Made by a program: the position numbers and the translations under genes. Shown here piece by piece: positions 10,659 through 31,100 of a stretch of 64,000 nucleotides of DNA (its first letter is position 1; the number at the start of each line of letters is the position of its first letter). This DNA comes from Trichoplax sp. H2 (taxonomy: Eukaryota > Placozoa > Uniplacotomia > Trichoplacea): contig NOWV01000260.1 of assembly GCA_003344405.1 (NCBI GenBank), forward strand, positions 1-64,000, read 5' to 3'. Below the pieces are notes generated by a model. The model searched no databases and was not told where the DNA came from. It saw nothing but the letters and a program-made list of their open reading frames with translations.

Positions 10659-13600
10659 ATGATTACCATGGATTCAATGGACAATTGCATCGATTTAGGC
10701 CAAGCTCAGCTCCGTCGTGTCAATGTCAATTACCTAAGACAAGGTGAGATCCAAATGTTTCCAATACACGAATCTCACATATTCTGCAAATTCTGTACGG
10801 TTCTGCAAATGATGATGATTGTGCACAGTGCAGGTTTACCTACAAGTAGAATCGTAACAGTAGCTATAGTAAGAAATTGGTTTGGTGAAAGGACTGCTTG
10901 TAGTCATTGAAATCAAAGTAATATTGCTTGTAACAGAGCTTCTTAACGCTGTTATAGACAGTAGCTACCTGCGTATTGAGTAAAGACATGACAAACTTTC
11001 TATATTATGGTATCTAGTTTAGCATAAAGCTGCTATATTGGTACAGAGATTTTGCAATATATGTAATTATAATTGCTACTTAGAACGTATTCAAACGGTA
11101 ATCAAAATTGCAAATGCACTGTAAGCATTAATATAATCAGCCCTTACAATACAGTAATTTATATTTACAAACATCAAATGACTGAGAATTGATCTTAAAC
11201 TATCATGGCGTATAGAAATGATTGTACAAGGATAGAATATTGGATGTGTTTTATTATTTGATATAATGTGTGTTAAGATTATTGTGCCTATGAAATACAG
11301 TATTTCACTCATTTACAAAGATTAACTTAGCATGCAAATGTATATTTTACCAATTATAATTACCATGATAGCTTATAGCAATCGATGCGGCGTAGTCTGG
11401 TTTGATGGTGAATGCCTTTGGCATATGCAAATTCGTCTTCAGAATCATCAGCTACAAGGTGATCGTACTGCTGCTGTTAATCTGGGACAGTTCAGGTATG
11501 CATACATGCATAACTTCTGCGCTTTATTAAAAATACCGATCAGTTCGTAGTCTCATCATCTACCGTAGAATCTTGTAATCACAATTCGCGCCATGAATGC
11601 CCCACTTAGCTATTATAATGGTCAATAGGCGTCATGTTATTAAGTATACTCGTATCTAAAAATATCGAATCATATTTTATTAAGAGATGTCTCAAGTATA
11701 GCGTGGAGTAGACATCCGGATGGTATATTAGCCGTGACTCACGAAAGTAAAATATCCATCTTCCAATTCAGTGAAAGGTTAGACTTATTTTTATACGCTT
11801 AATCGATGAATAAATTATTATTGGGACACTTTGATCTCAAGGTATCTATCTATGTTACACCAAGCTATTTTTTTATTGTCATATTTTTTACCTTGTATTA
11901 GTGACAACGCAAGAGTGGAAAAATTAATACACGTTTTAACCACTGATATCTGTAGTGGTACCTCTGTCAGTATCAAAGGTATTTCTTGTATTACAATGTT
12001 GCAGCTAAATCAGTATTATAAACCGTTTAGCTTAAGATGGTTACTAATTTAGTTTCTGTCGTTGTTCAAGGTTGCTTTTGGCATCCTAGCTTGCCTATTA
12101 TTACGTTTGTTTCATCTAGGATGGTTGACTTATATAACTATTCGCTTGCCGATCATTCTTATAAATTAGAGTGCCATATTAATCTACCAAATAAAATCAA
12201 GTAAGGTCACTATATTAAATTAAATGGAACTCAGAAAAATATTAACAATAATAATCAAGGAAAAGTTACGTTATTGCGAATTGTAAATCAACTGCTTTAA
12301 ATTCCTTCCACAACAGCTCGCTTTCTAAAATTACATGGCTGGCTAGTGGACTGGCTTTAATTTGTGCAATCGGCGATACGCTAGTATTATTCCGTTGGTC
12401 TAATTTACCCAATCATGCTATGAAAGAATATATAAAAGAAACAAGAAAACTCGAAAAGTAAGATGAAACTTGCAGGCTTTATGATACTTTAATACAAATA
12501 TTAGTAATTTTTGGACCTTTTATGACTTTGCTTTTATTGACTATCAATTGTTTATGTTGCATTTTTCAGTCTCAGTGGCAATATTCGATGTATCTTACCT
12601 GTAATTGATGATCATCATTTCATTGTATCTGCTGAATTACCATTGGAGAAATTATGCATGTTGTCCCAATCGGATTATTTCGATGAAGAGATGGCATGTT
12701 CAAGTTCTTCTACTTTACGGGAAGAAAATAATTCGCAATCTGACATGATCGACTTAACCCATTTGCGTTCTGTTGGTAACAATAGTCAAGCTAATCCATT
12801 ATTATTCTTGAAACGAAAACAACAGGCTAGTACTTGATGCTAGACATCACTTGCACTCGTTTTGTTACCTGTTCACCTTACAGTTGGTAAAAGTTAATTC
12901 TAGTGTAAACAGTATGATTCTATTGAAATATTAGGATGGCCTTCCTAAGAAAGCGTGTGCTCAGATATCGCTATTATCAATTCATGGCGATTCATGCGAT
13001 CAAATTAGCAGTATCGATGTTTTGGGATTTATTACCCCTGATATACTCGATTATAATGTAGGTATATCAACTTATATTCAGTTACACAACAAAATGTGTA
13101 GTCAATATATGGAATTAAAAACACGTAATTTCGACAAATTTCTTATTTATAGGACACTTCTAAATCGATCATTCTGTCCAGTAATTCCACCAACTTGCTG
13201 CACATTTTTGCCATAGTAAAAGAAAACAATTCCTATGCCATTGCTAAGCGTAGCACTATGGTAATGTTCATAGTTTCGTTTATGTATACAGTACTGTACT
13301 AGCTAAGGTGAAATTTATTTGAAGTTTGCAATATTTTATAAATACGGCATTTGGTTTGATCTAAGGAACTTCTAAGTGATTCAAGAGCGAAAGGAATTTG
13401 TTTTATAAGGGAGAATATCGGTTTATTATTAATTGGACAATTAGAAAAGGATTTCCTAACCGATTTTATGTCGTTGAAAACGATTGTAAAGTATGATCTC
13501 AAGTTAAAGACTGTACAGTTAAATAATGGTAAGTCATCATATTGACTGCTTGGTATAGCTATAGTATAGCCTCCCTATGGGTATACATTCTGTTCTTTAA

Positions 13601-14657
13601 ATTGCTCTGTGCTGATAGCAAATTATTTGTATTCATTAATGAGGTAGACGTGGAAGTGAGGCGCAGTATGAAGGAAGATTTGCTGAGGAGGTTGATCGTC
13701 GATAGTGGTAATAGCTTCGAAGACAGTATTTTTCCCGTTATTAGAAATCCAGCCATAGATACGTTGATAACAGACAATTTGCAAAACACCAATCTTATGA
13801 ATTTCGTCTCCAAACCCTCCAACACGGAATTAGACTATAACAATCCAAGCGAAATACCAGCCAATATTGGTAAATATGAAATCCTAACTAGCATTTACCA
13901 TATTGCAAATATATTTAGTACTCTTCTCAATGTAATCGTTCCGCTGTCTTCAGATAAACTGTTTGAATGTATGAATAAACTAGAATGCTTGATTCAGACT
14001 CAGGTATGACAATGTTGATCTGTACATATTACTATGAGCACACCATATATAGTTGTTATCCTTGCTGTACAATTAATTAAATTAATGTTTACGTATATGA
14101 ATAAATATATTTGTTAACATTTTGTGGTACACAGTAAGGTTATTGATATATTTAAAATAGGCTGGCGAAGTTTCTCGTATAGCCGAAGAAGTTATTCATC
14201 TGAGGTAAATAGTATTTGCATGCAGTCATATATCTGCAACTGGTTCTTTATATCGTAATTAATATTCTCTAAAGACCTATTTAAAATATTTAATTTGCTA
14301 GTAAGTTTATAACAGAAAAGCCTAACAAAGTAGAATTGAATGCGTCAGGTAACTAACATTTATTTACTCTTCAACAGATGGACTTGTTATCCTTTTGATT
14401 TTAATACTTGATTATGCATGTGTTTGCTAGTGATACAAGTAACACTCCAGACGAATGGGAATGACGTGAGCAAGAATTTTTTACTCAATGATGGCATGTT
14501 GAATGTGGCAGTTGTAGAGAAAGCTTTTGGTATCACTAACATGGAAATCTTAATTGGCAATAAATGGTGCATTGTTTCACCTACGCCTGATGGCTACATA
14601 CCTATAAAATATTCATCTAATAGTGCAATTACTATTACTGGATTCATGGAGCACTAA
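10659..14657 (+). CDS. WDCP: WD repeat and coiled-coil-containing protein, 14 exons, about 670 aa, one frame break
   Basis: Exons: 10659-10743, 11372-11495, 11697-11777, 11902-11978, 12071-12200, 12317-12457, 12570-12886, 12935-13057, 13153-13260, 13366-13528, 13657-14003, 14161-14204, 14302-14348, 14431-14657. Family matches to WDCP (C2orf44) run the full length: IDLGQAQLRR..YLRQAYSNRCGVVWFDG at the start, GCFWHPSLPIITFVSS, SAELPLEKLCMLSQ, IDLTHLRSVGNNSQ, VLGFITPDILDYN, ELLSDSRAKGICFIREN, and C-terminal LLNDGMLNVAVVEKAFG with WCIVSPTPDGYIPIKY. The N-terminal half is a WD-like beta-propeller and exons 12-13 give a short coiled coil. Mammalian WDCP binds the kinase HCK; its role here is unknown. 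Exon 7 is one base out of frame: the frame from 12570 stops at TGA 12835-12837, while exon 8 needs the frame reading DARHHLHSF. The exon 11 acceptor (13657) is tentative. Three in-frame ATGs (10659, 10668, 10677) could start translation. Confidence 0.82.
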
Positions 14658-15075
14658 TAAGTAGTGAATCCTGATTACTACGAAATGATATACACGTATA
14701 AACGATGTGTAAAAATATTACATTGAAGGAATATTTTTATTGCTTAAGTTTAATAATTATTAATAAAAGCACTACCAATGTAAATAGCGGACGTTTAGTT
14801 TGATGATGTAGAAAGTCGTTTTGTTATATCAATGGAAATTAGGATTACAACCGAAATAAAAAAACGGATTTTATTTAAGCTAACATGAAGTAAAGGCAAT
14901 AGTAATGAGGAAGCACAATTTAAGCAATTCAATACGGCACCAGGAGCTTGCCGATTCGATTACTATATTAGTTTTTCAAAATTATTCTGCCAATGCAAAA
15001 TAACCGATGTTAGTCGACTTTGCTATAAATTCTTGCTATAAGAAATGGACGCTATTAAAATCTAAAAGAGTTAAA
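14658..15075. other. Convergent intergenic region WDCP / SDR copy 1
   Basis: Between two 3' ends. No exon is seen. An AATAAA lies near 14762 downstream of WDCP and could serve its polyadenylation. Confidence 0.5.
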
Positions 15076-17282
<2,207 letters not shown>

Positions 17283-18855
17283 AGTGGATTGCCTCTGTTG
17301 ATGGAATCAGCTATTTCGTTGACAGTAATGAGTGTAGACTTTTCGACTTTAGCCAATAGTAACTGCTTCTCGATTACAAATAGACTGCCTGTATCCAGTA
17401 TTGCTTTATTGCTTTTTATACTGTAGATGTCTGTATCGATTGGATAGGATTTGGATTCAGGATTATGGTACTAAAGCTTTTCTGTTGTCGCTAATTTCGA
17501 TGCTGTTCTATCGACGTCTGTAGTAGAATAGTACTGAAAATGGACTGTAACCAGCTACTGTAGTTGGCACCAATCGGTAGCTGGGTGGCCTTGGTGTACA
17601 GTACCGTAAGGTACTGTATTAAAGATTGCAGGACTAACTGGACGGGAGAATTTGCTGGTGCAGCAATGGCATGAATTGGATAGCTTAGCTCTATTTCCGA
17701 TCATCTATTTCGTTGACAGCAAGGATTGTAGACTTTTGGAAGCTAGCCAATAGTGACTGTTTCTCGATTATAAATTAACTGTCTATATCCAGTAGTACTT
17801 TTGTCGTCTGTTGTACGATAGATGTCTATCTTGATTATACTGTATAGGGTTCTGATTCGTGGTTATGAAAATAAAGCTTTTCTTTTGCCACTAATTGCAA
17901 TGATGTATCTGTCCTATTGATGGCTGTACTAGAGTCTAGAGTAACACTGAAAATGGACTGAAACTGCAATCTGTAGTCAGGTTGCTGGCCAATTTCCTTT
18001 GCGTACAGCACAGTATTTAAAAATTGAACTATCCACCTGAATTTGCAGGTGCTGCAATGTCTTGGACGTCGAGATGTCTAGAAGCCCATGGCAATATAAA
18101 ATCAACAGTTTGGCTAGCTAATTTGATAAAATTTAGGCAAAATAGCGTTAAAGTACGATTCCAATGGCATAAACTTGATTTGTTATTGTGGTTAGTAAAC
18201 CCAAAAAATATTAAATAAATTTACATAGACCTTAAGATACCGAATCCCCATAAGATTTTTCATCGCTGCAAGCAGCATATACAACTCGTATTTGCTTAAT
18301 TAGGTAGTAAATAGCGTGATTATCATGATTTTTATTGCCTTGCCCCGATGAAGGCTAATTCTTCTAAGAGAATGGGCATTAGCTCTCAGCATTGAGTAAT
18401 AACGCACTATTAAATTGTAACAATTTAAGCGGCATGCACTAGTAGTAGACTATTAGATGCCGAGATCGAACACGTATTCCTCTTAACCTAATTAAAATCG
18501 TAGATTGAGCTGAAGGACGCAGAAAAATCAGTCAGGTTTAAAGAAATTGCACGCGTATACGCAAAATTGCAATAGGACAGATACATCGAAGGTCAGAGTA
18601 CTTGAATGATACAGCAGAGACAAATTGATTCATTTCTATAGTTTAATATTTGACTTTGGATTAATCTAATCCAAATATATTCGAAATAAAAATTTCATCA
18701 TCAACTAGTTTGAAATCAAAATAGTAGTACTACTAAACTTATTCAACTACGCAAGATTTCTACCAACGCAAAAGTAATCAATCCATATCAGTTGATTTTA
18801 CGGCTAAAATCTTTTTGGAAGATGAAACACATATCATGAATATCTAAGAATTAAA
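17283..18855. repeat. SDR copy 1 upstream region with a diverged direct duplication
   Basis: About 17300-17680 and 17701-18070 are two diverged direct copies. Shared landmarks in the same order are ATTTCGTTGACAG, GCCAATAGT-ACTG, TTCTCGATTA, AGATGTCT, AAAGCTTTTCT, ACTGAAAATGGACTG and GAATTTGC-GGTGC-GCAATG. The block sits directly 5' of SDR copy 1 (minus strand), so it doubles its probable promoter region. A weaker trace (TGTCAACAG, CTTCTTGATTACAAATCGATT) lies near 21325 upstream of copy 2. 18080-18855 shows no gene; an open frame at 18024-18218 has no recognisable pattern. Confidence 0.75.
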
Positions 18856-21277
<2,422 letters not shown>

Positions 21278-22812
21278 CGCTTTTTTTTCGAGCAGTACTT
21301 GTATGGTTGATTGCTTTCCAAAGATTGTCAACAGCTTCTTGATTACAAATCGATTAGTGGTAGCAACACAGCAACTTTGATGGTTGCTTCTTTTCTAGAA
21401 GTGGATGATAGATATTTGCATATTACACTGTTATGTATGAAATATCCATATTGTTAGGTGTACGTTCAATGCATTGCCTCCAATGGAGTACAATACCTCT
21501 ACCCAAAATCTCCATTGCGCTACTGTATGCTATATTTGTGGAGGATAGTGCTTTGTATCATTTTGGACCAATTTGATTTTTTAATGACTTGCTAATTAAC
21601 CATTATGCCTGTAGTTATACTGTAATTGATAATTAAGAGACTTGTATAGTTACGATAAATTCATCTTCAAGGTAAATGGAAGCTTCTCATGATTCGGATC
21701 TTCTTGAGGTATCTAGTACATAGTCCATACTGGAGTAACTCACCATAATAACGATAGAAATGGTGATCGCTTCGGTAAAGTCTCATCGTTTACTGTAGAA
21801 TTGAGTTAAATTGTCATATCGAGTATCATCTTCATGTATATGTAGGCACTTAGAGAAGCTTTCGTTGATTTTATCCCATGCAAACCACCCTTATCATAGT
21901 ACAGTAGTGTACGAGATTTGTTATAAGAGTAAAAGTAAAGTGGCCATACTTGCATGCGGAGAAGCGGTCAGGATCAGTCCGATTGATCAAGCAGTAAAAA
22001 CACGAATTGCTATACAAAGCACAAAAAGTGCCATGCTGATGGGTAATTAGAATAAAATTCGTAGCAGTAAAATAAAAATTACTACATAGAAGTTTGAGAC
22101 CAGTTGTCGTCTATGACTCAGCTTATCATAACTTTCGTTAATAATGTGCTTCCATACTTGCAAATTATACTTTTACCGCTACATTTATTATTTTAATAAT
22201 TGTCTAATCAACCAATGTCAATAGTGGCTATCATACAAAGATGCTACCTCCAAGTATCAATACAACTATCATCAATTGATCTCAAAGGACATTTATTAAA
22301 TAGCTTTTATTATACCAATTAACTGGAAACGATACTATCAGAACCAAGGAATACTGTGATTTGTTATATTATTATTTAATAGGATAAGAGACTATGTCGT
22401 AATAGCACTATATTATAAAATATATGATATAAAAAGTGATCGTTGAACTGAAGGATACAGAAAATTGTCTACGTTATAAGAAGGTTAATTGGGATGGATC
22501 TCTAGTGGAAAATAAATTCTAATGCCACAGTCGAAACTAAATTCTCCATTTCATCGATATGAATACTTTTATGTCAGATTAATCTCTTTCGATTAGTACT
22601 GATAATTTAAATTTCGCGTTAAACTTATGTCGAGACAAACAGTAAAAACGAAACTCTATTTAGGTGTTCAATGCAACGTCAAGAAATCGTTATTAGATTG
22701 CGATAATAGCCGACATTATACTATTCTACCAATATAAAATTGCAGCACCAGTCTATTTTATCATGGCTTATTCTTGGTAAGAAATCGAAATCATTAATAG
22801 TTAAACAACCAA
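21278..22812. other. Region between SDR copies 2 and 3
   Basis: Upstream flank of copy 2 followed by AT-rich DNA. A 79-codon open frame at 21811-22050 (+) includes VVYEICYKSKSKVAILACGE, but I recognise no family and see no supporting flanking exons, so I do not call it. No other gene seen. Confidence 0.5.
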
Positions 22813-25409
<2,597 letters not shown>

Positions 25410-28175
25410 TCTTAAATCCGTCGATGTTATTAGTTATTGAATTTGCAATATCGCAGTGGAAAAAATGAACAGCCCTTGGAATGATCAAATAATTTTATTT
25501 GTTTTGTCATCGTTAGTTAATAGTAATTATAATGGTTCTTAATTATCATATCAAGTAGAATTGTCATTAATATGAGTTGATGAAGTAGGATATTAGTGCC
25601 TATTGTAACATGTTTATGGAGTTTACTAATGTTTAATTATAATTTACTTTATCAAATAATTATACAAAACACATCGTTCATAAAGGGGATAATAATTAAG
25701 ATATCTGTTCATCTTGCTCCGATCAGACTGAACAAATCACAATAATGAATACCTCAGTTTGCATCGCTTCTACCAGTAATACAGAGCCTTTATGAGTTAT
25801 AGCCAAAGCTGACAGATCTGTTGGTATTATATAAATTATTGCATTTAGATGGAAATGAGAGTAACTGAATAGGAATAAAGAGCGTGTTGTACTGCAGCTT
25901 GAGAGAGTGTCAAAATTGTTTGAGTGTAGGTGCACGTATATAACGATACAACAGAAATAAGTGAACTTTATTATTTTGGTCGTGCTTTTGCAGCGAACAT
26001 CGTGAAAGTTAAGATATTGAAATCTACTGATCTTTTGTTATCTATCTCCGTTTTGTTTTGACTAGTAGCATGGTACAAATAGCGCTACAAATATCAAGCT
26101 GTCGCCTACCGACACGGAAAGTAAAAGTCAACTTAAGCCATGTACGTATAATATACCTTCATCTCGGATATCATGGCCAAAGATTATGATCTTACGTAAA
26201 GAATTACATCTATAAATGAACGGCACTGTCGATGCTAATGATGCCAACTCGTTAGCAAACTATTGCTGGAATATCAAAATACTGTCATATTATTCTGCTT
26301 ATCTTTGTCTAAAGTAATTATTTGACCTCAGTATTGTTGCAATTTATGTGTCTCTAGCGGGTATAAGTCCTTTACTGAATGTACGTATTTGTTAACAGTA
26401 AACAACTTTCTATCCAGTAAACCTGCAACGTTTACAATCTTACATATTTATTTACAGTCAGAGTTTAAAGTTCATTAGCTGGAAAATATTTGGCAGCCTC
26501 ATAGCCTATGCTATACAGTAGGTCCTGTGTCATAGGCTATTCTGTGACATGAACTACTGTCGTATCTTGTGGTCGGTGATAGTTTTATATATTGCACTGA
26601 TGGTACACTCAAACTTGATCATTTATGGTGCTGTAAACACTGACTAGACAAAATGGTAGCAGGTATCATCTTCATTCTATGCCAAGTGGATCCCTTGCTC
26701 GTTCTACTTGGCGTACATTGCACTTTGCGTTCTTACAGTTACTTCATACTGAGCATACTTAGTGTAAAAAAGACATACAGTAGCTTTGAATAGATCGAAG
26801 GTAAAAGAAGTAGCTACAGGTATAAATAGCAGCATCGTGGATTGTAAGATGCATTGTAAAGCGCATTCTGCCACTATCTAAGTGAAAAGCATACAGTCGT
26901 TTGAACATTCCTATTCACATTCTATTATCATCATCGTATGTTTTACTGTACAGTATTTTGCTATAGTATTTCTTGTACGATCTTATTTATTTTCTAAGTT
27001 AAGACCTCAAACCAAATCATGGCAATTAAACTTATTACCAATTCCTTGTAATTAAGTTGTTTTTACTCCTATAGTGCAGTTTCTCAGCTGTGCAGTGCTG
27101 TGATTCAATATTAGTAATAGGTAGTTCGTATTACGTGCTTGAAAGGCCAAGAGGGATGGGATTGACTAGTTGATTAGTAAGAAATTTAGTTGTACAATGT
27201 TCAGTACAGAGCGCAGAACAAGAAATACACATACATGCCTCACTGAAAATAACGGTCCGCCATTAAAACGATTTTTATTACTATCTATTGACATAGTACG
27301 TTCATGTTATCATGATAATCTATCTTCGGAGATATCCTTCTACGGATATATAGAAATATTTAGGGAAAATTGGGGTGGCGTTATATTAATTTCCCCTAAA
27401 TACTATACAGGAATTTCAACGGAATACAACTTTCATTTTTTAAGGAAGGCAAAACATCGAAAATAATCAGATTGCAGTACAGTCTAGTACAGTCCATTTC
27501 GTCCTGGACTACAGTACTTAGTACTATGCCGTACAATACTGTACAGTACTGTACTGTACTGTTACTCAAAAGTTTTGACACACGACCGTACCGTGCAAAA
27601 TCGAGCACGAATACGCGTGCGTACTGTGTGCTGCACCTCTGCCTATCAATACTTAGTAGAAGGAAGATTTTTTTTAGACGGCATATACAGTACTGACTTT
27701 AATTAATGACGTTAGTGCAGCATCTTACACTTTGAAAAATGGCATAAAATTGGAGTAATAAATAGACTGCGAGAGTGCATTATCGTTTAAGCAACTTACC
27801 CTGAGTATTGAATAACAACATGGTACAGTGTGCAGTACTGAGCTTGGACTGTACTGTACTAAGATACTGCAGGTATACTGTGGTAGTGCACTAAGGCAGT
27901 AGTCCGTGGTATAGTATTGCGCATGATGGAGAATCGCCAGTTGTGCGCGCGCGCAAGGGATTACCATGGAAACAAACGGATTCCAAAAGGAGAAGAAAAA
28001 AGGACATCATGTAGGGTGTAAATGACTAGTCTATCTCACTAATTCTGACAGAAATCGATGACAAAACTGTTTTGTAAACGGTTGATCCAGTAATACGTAC
28101 AACGGTTGATCAATTGGTCAGTAAAATTAGCACTTAGTAACAAGTAGAACTTGATCGAAATTCGGATATTTCAAA
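25410..28175. other. Divergent intergenic region SDR copy 3 / IFT88
   Basis: Head-to-head promoter region of about 2.8 kb. Up to about 27470 it is AT-rich with no exon I can support. A 98-codon open frame at 27170-27466 (+) shows no family pattern. The IFT88-proximal part carries the ACTGTAC cluster listed separately. Confidence 0.5.
27473..27870. repeat. ACTGTAC cluster upstream of IFT88
   Basis: Runs of TACTGTACAGTACTGTACTG near 27537-27561 and GACTGTACTGTACT near 27848, plus several CAGTACT/AGTACAGT words between. It ends about 300 bases before the IFT88 start codon. Same family as the block at 1-900. Confidence 0.8.
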
Positions 28176-31100
28176 ATGATGGGTGAAAGGATTCATTTAG
28201 TTGGCGAAGAGGATGACGATGAAGATCTTTACAGCGGTTATGATAATGGAAACTACATCCAAAAGGTATTAATTCAACTTGAACCAAATCTTTTTTTTAA
28301 TAGTATTACGGTGCTTACTAGCTGGAGTGAAAGAGATTTGGAAATCCGAAACTTATATCCTTACTAGAAGGAGCTCATGTAGTACAGTTTGTTTTGAAGA
28401 TCAATTCTGTTACTGGTTACATATTTAAATGTTTTTATAATGCGTATTTTCTCTCTTCCACAGTAGTATAATTTCATCTGCAATGATTATTATCATATCA
28501 CAGAACCATCTTCCTCTAAGAAATAAGTATTTAAAAATGACATTAGCTATGATAATTTACGGTAGTACTTGTACTAGTTACAAGTATACATTAAGAAAGA
28601 TATTTCATACTTTGGCTTTATTCTTAGAGTATCCAATCGGCATGAAGAAATTATATGTTATGAACTAGCACTGTATTTAGTGAAATACAGTACAAAATTG
28701 TATACGCACAATGACGATCAGATATTATACTATATTATCAAATAATAACAGCATGATAGCCCATATAAATCACCAGCAGTCGTAGATGAATAATGTGCTA
28801 TCCAATACCAATTTACTTCAAGAACAGATTATAAAGTTAGTATAAGTTAGATCATTTTAAAAACACTAAAAATATGTATGTACGCAAGACGAAGATATTA
28901 TGTATTGTATTTAATTTTAAATTAATGTATCATATAATATTACTTTTAACGTAACAGATTGCTTGTTTTGAATCTTTTTTTTTAAAATAATTAATTATCC
29001 TATAGGGTCTTGAAGACGATGCAGAATTTCAGCAGGCTGTAAAGACAAGCTATGGCCATCGCGCTGCTTCTATGACTGCTAGTAAAGGCGGCGCTAATGG
29101 CCAAGCGCGATTAGGTACCGGTGTCGCTATTGTAAGTAATTGCTTAATCTAGAATTTATTCTAAGCAAAGATATCCAATACACAGTAATAAAGCTGTAAT
29201 ACATAAAATAGGTATTGTACGGATGTCTAATAATGATATTTTTATACAGAATCAAGATCAAGCTCGTCCTATGACGGCTATTCGAGGAGCTGGATTTAAC
29301 TCTACTGGAGGAAAATGTAAATTAGTTTATATTACTATACCCTGCTACCTATGATTTAAAACTTTACTTTCGTTATGGACAATAGCGCTTACGAAACAAC
29401 ACTTATCATAAACAAATTTTCAAATTAATGTCTTCAAATGTTAAAAAATTTTATAGTACCAGGTGAAAGCGTAACACAAGCAAACCGTGGGCCAGCACCC
29501 CCCTTGGAATCGAAATATGACGATAAGTACGAATGATAATGGATATGTAGAATTTTTCATTATAATTTACTTAGCTATCAATTAGTTAATTTCTAACATG
29601 ATACTAATACAATTATAGTCCGGAAGAAAAAATACGACAGATGGAAAAGAAAGTAAATGAGTTGATTGAAGAAAGCGCCCTAGCTGGTGAAAGAGGAGAG
29701 CTACAATTAGTAAGATGTCTATAAACTGCTAACTGCTTGAAACAGAAATTTTTAATTAGGACAGTTTCAACTGATCCCTTTACCTGTTTATCTATGAAAT
29801 AATTAAATCTTTAGGCTCTAGAAAAGGCAAAAGAAGCTGGAAGAAGAGAAAGAATGATTTGTAAACAAAGAGAACAAGCAGGACTTAGTGATCAAATAAA
29901 TTTAGACTTGACCTATTCGGTTAGCAAATGATAATCTAATCTTGTATTAACGAACTGTCCGCTTCATGGTATCGTAACATATCAAATAACTTGTAGTCGT
30001 TGACAAATTCAAATCTTAAAATTGCTCTACTAGGTATTATTTGTGTTAGCGAATCAATATCAAGCCTGTGACATGTATCAAGAAGCGCTAAATTCATTTT
30101 CGGTCATAGTCAAGAATAAAATGTTTAGTAATGCAGGTATTATTAAAGTGGTACTATAAGCGTACATTTGGTAGTTTAGTCACAGTTATCGTATTTCTTA
30201 CCAAATTTTAATAAGGTAGTATTAACTTTTACTAGGACGATTACGTGTTAATATGGGCAATATCTATAGTAAGCAAGGAAAACACCAGCAGGCGATTAGA
30301 ATGTATCGGATGGCATTAGACCAAGTCCCTAACGCTAATACAACGATGAGGTCAACATTTTTGAAAACTAATTACTCAATATAACGGAAATATATTGCAG
30401 TCGTAAAGTTTTAAAAATAGTAAAATCGTAAATGAGTATCATTTAACCTAAGGATCTGTCTTTATTTTTTATTAGAATTAAGATAATGCAAAATATAGGC
30501 TCTTCTTTCGTTCGGTTGGGGCAATATGAAGACGCGGTCACAGTTTATGACCAAATTATGACCGAAAAGGGCGATTTTAAGACTGGATTAAATTTAATAG
30601 TATGCTATTATTCCATCAACGATCGCGATAAAATGAAAAAGACTTTCCAACGAATGCTAATGATAGATTTAGGCGTAGGTGATGATGAAAAGTTCATGTC
30701 CGTTAGCGTAAGTAATTATTGTAACTAAAGTCACTAACTACGTCATTTGAGCTGCTTGAAAGTAATAAGAGATTACATGTCATTCTCAAATACATTAACC
30801 CACGAAATTATTAGTATTATGAGAAATAGCTTCCTTTAATTAAAAACAGAATTAAAATTTATTAATTTTCCATTTGTTGCCATTGTAAAGTATCAGTTTT
30901 CCAACTTTCTATGCTGCTTTTTGTCTTAACTTGTTATTGTACTACATTGATGTATATTATCTAATGATAATAATTTAATGTTAAATATCAATTTCTTACT
31001 GAATAGAAAAATCATTGAAACCGAAATAGCTTTAACATAATTTTCTGTAGATATTTATCATTAAGATAAAAGATATACAGTTAAGGTTAAAAGATATTTA

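Noticed and set aside
13321-13365. A possible second frame break in WDCP before exon 10
   Set aside because: Resolved by recognising exon 9 at 13153-13260 (LSSNSTNLLHIFAIVKE), which joins exon 10 in phase 0.
21811-22050. 79-codon open frame between SDR copies 2 and 3
   Set aside because: Somewhat protein-like, but no family recognised and no linked exons; left uncalled.
27170-27466. 98-codon open frame upstream of IFT88
   Set aside because: No recognisable domain, no flanking exons and no coding-like residue pattern.
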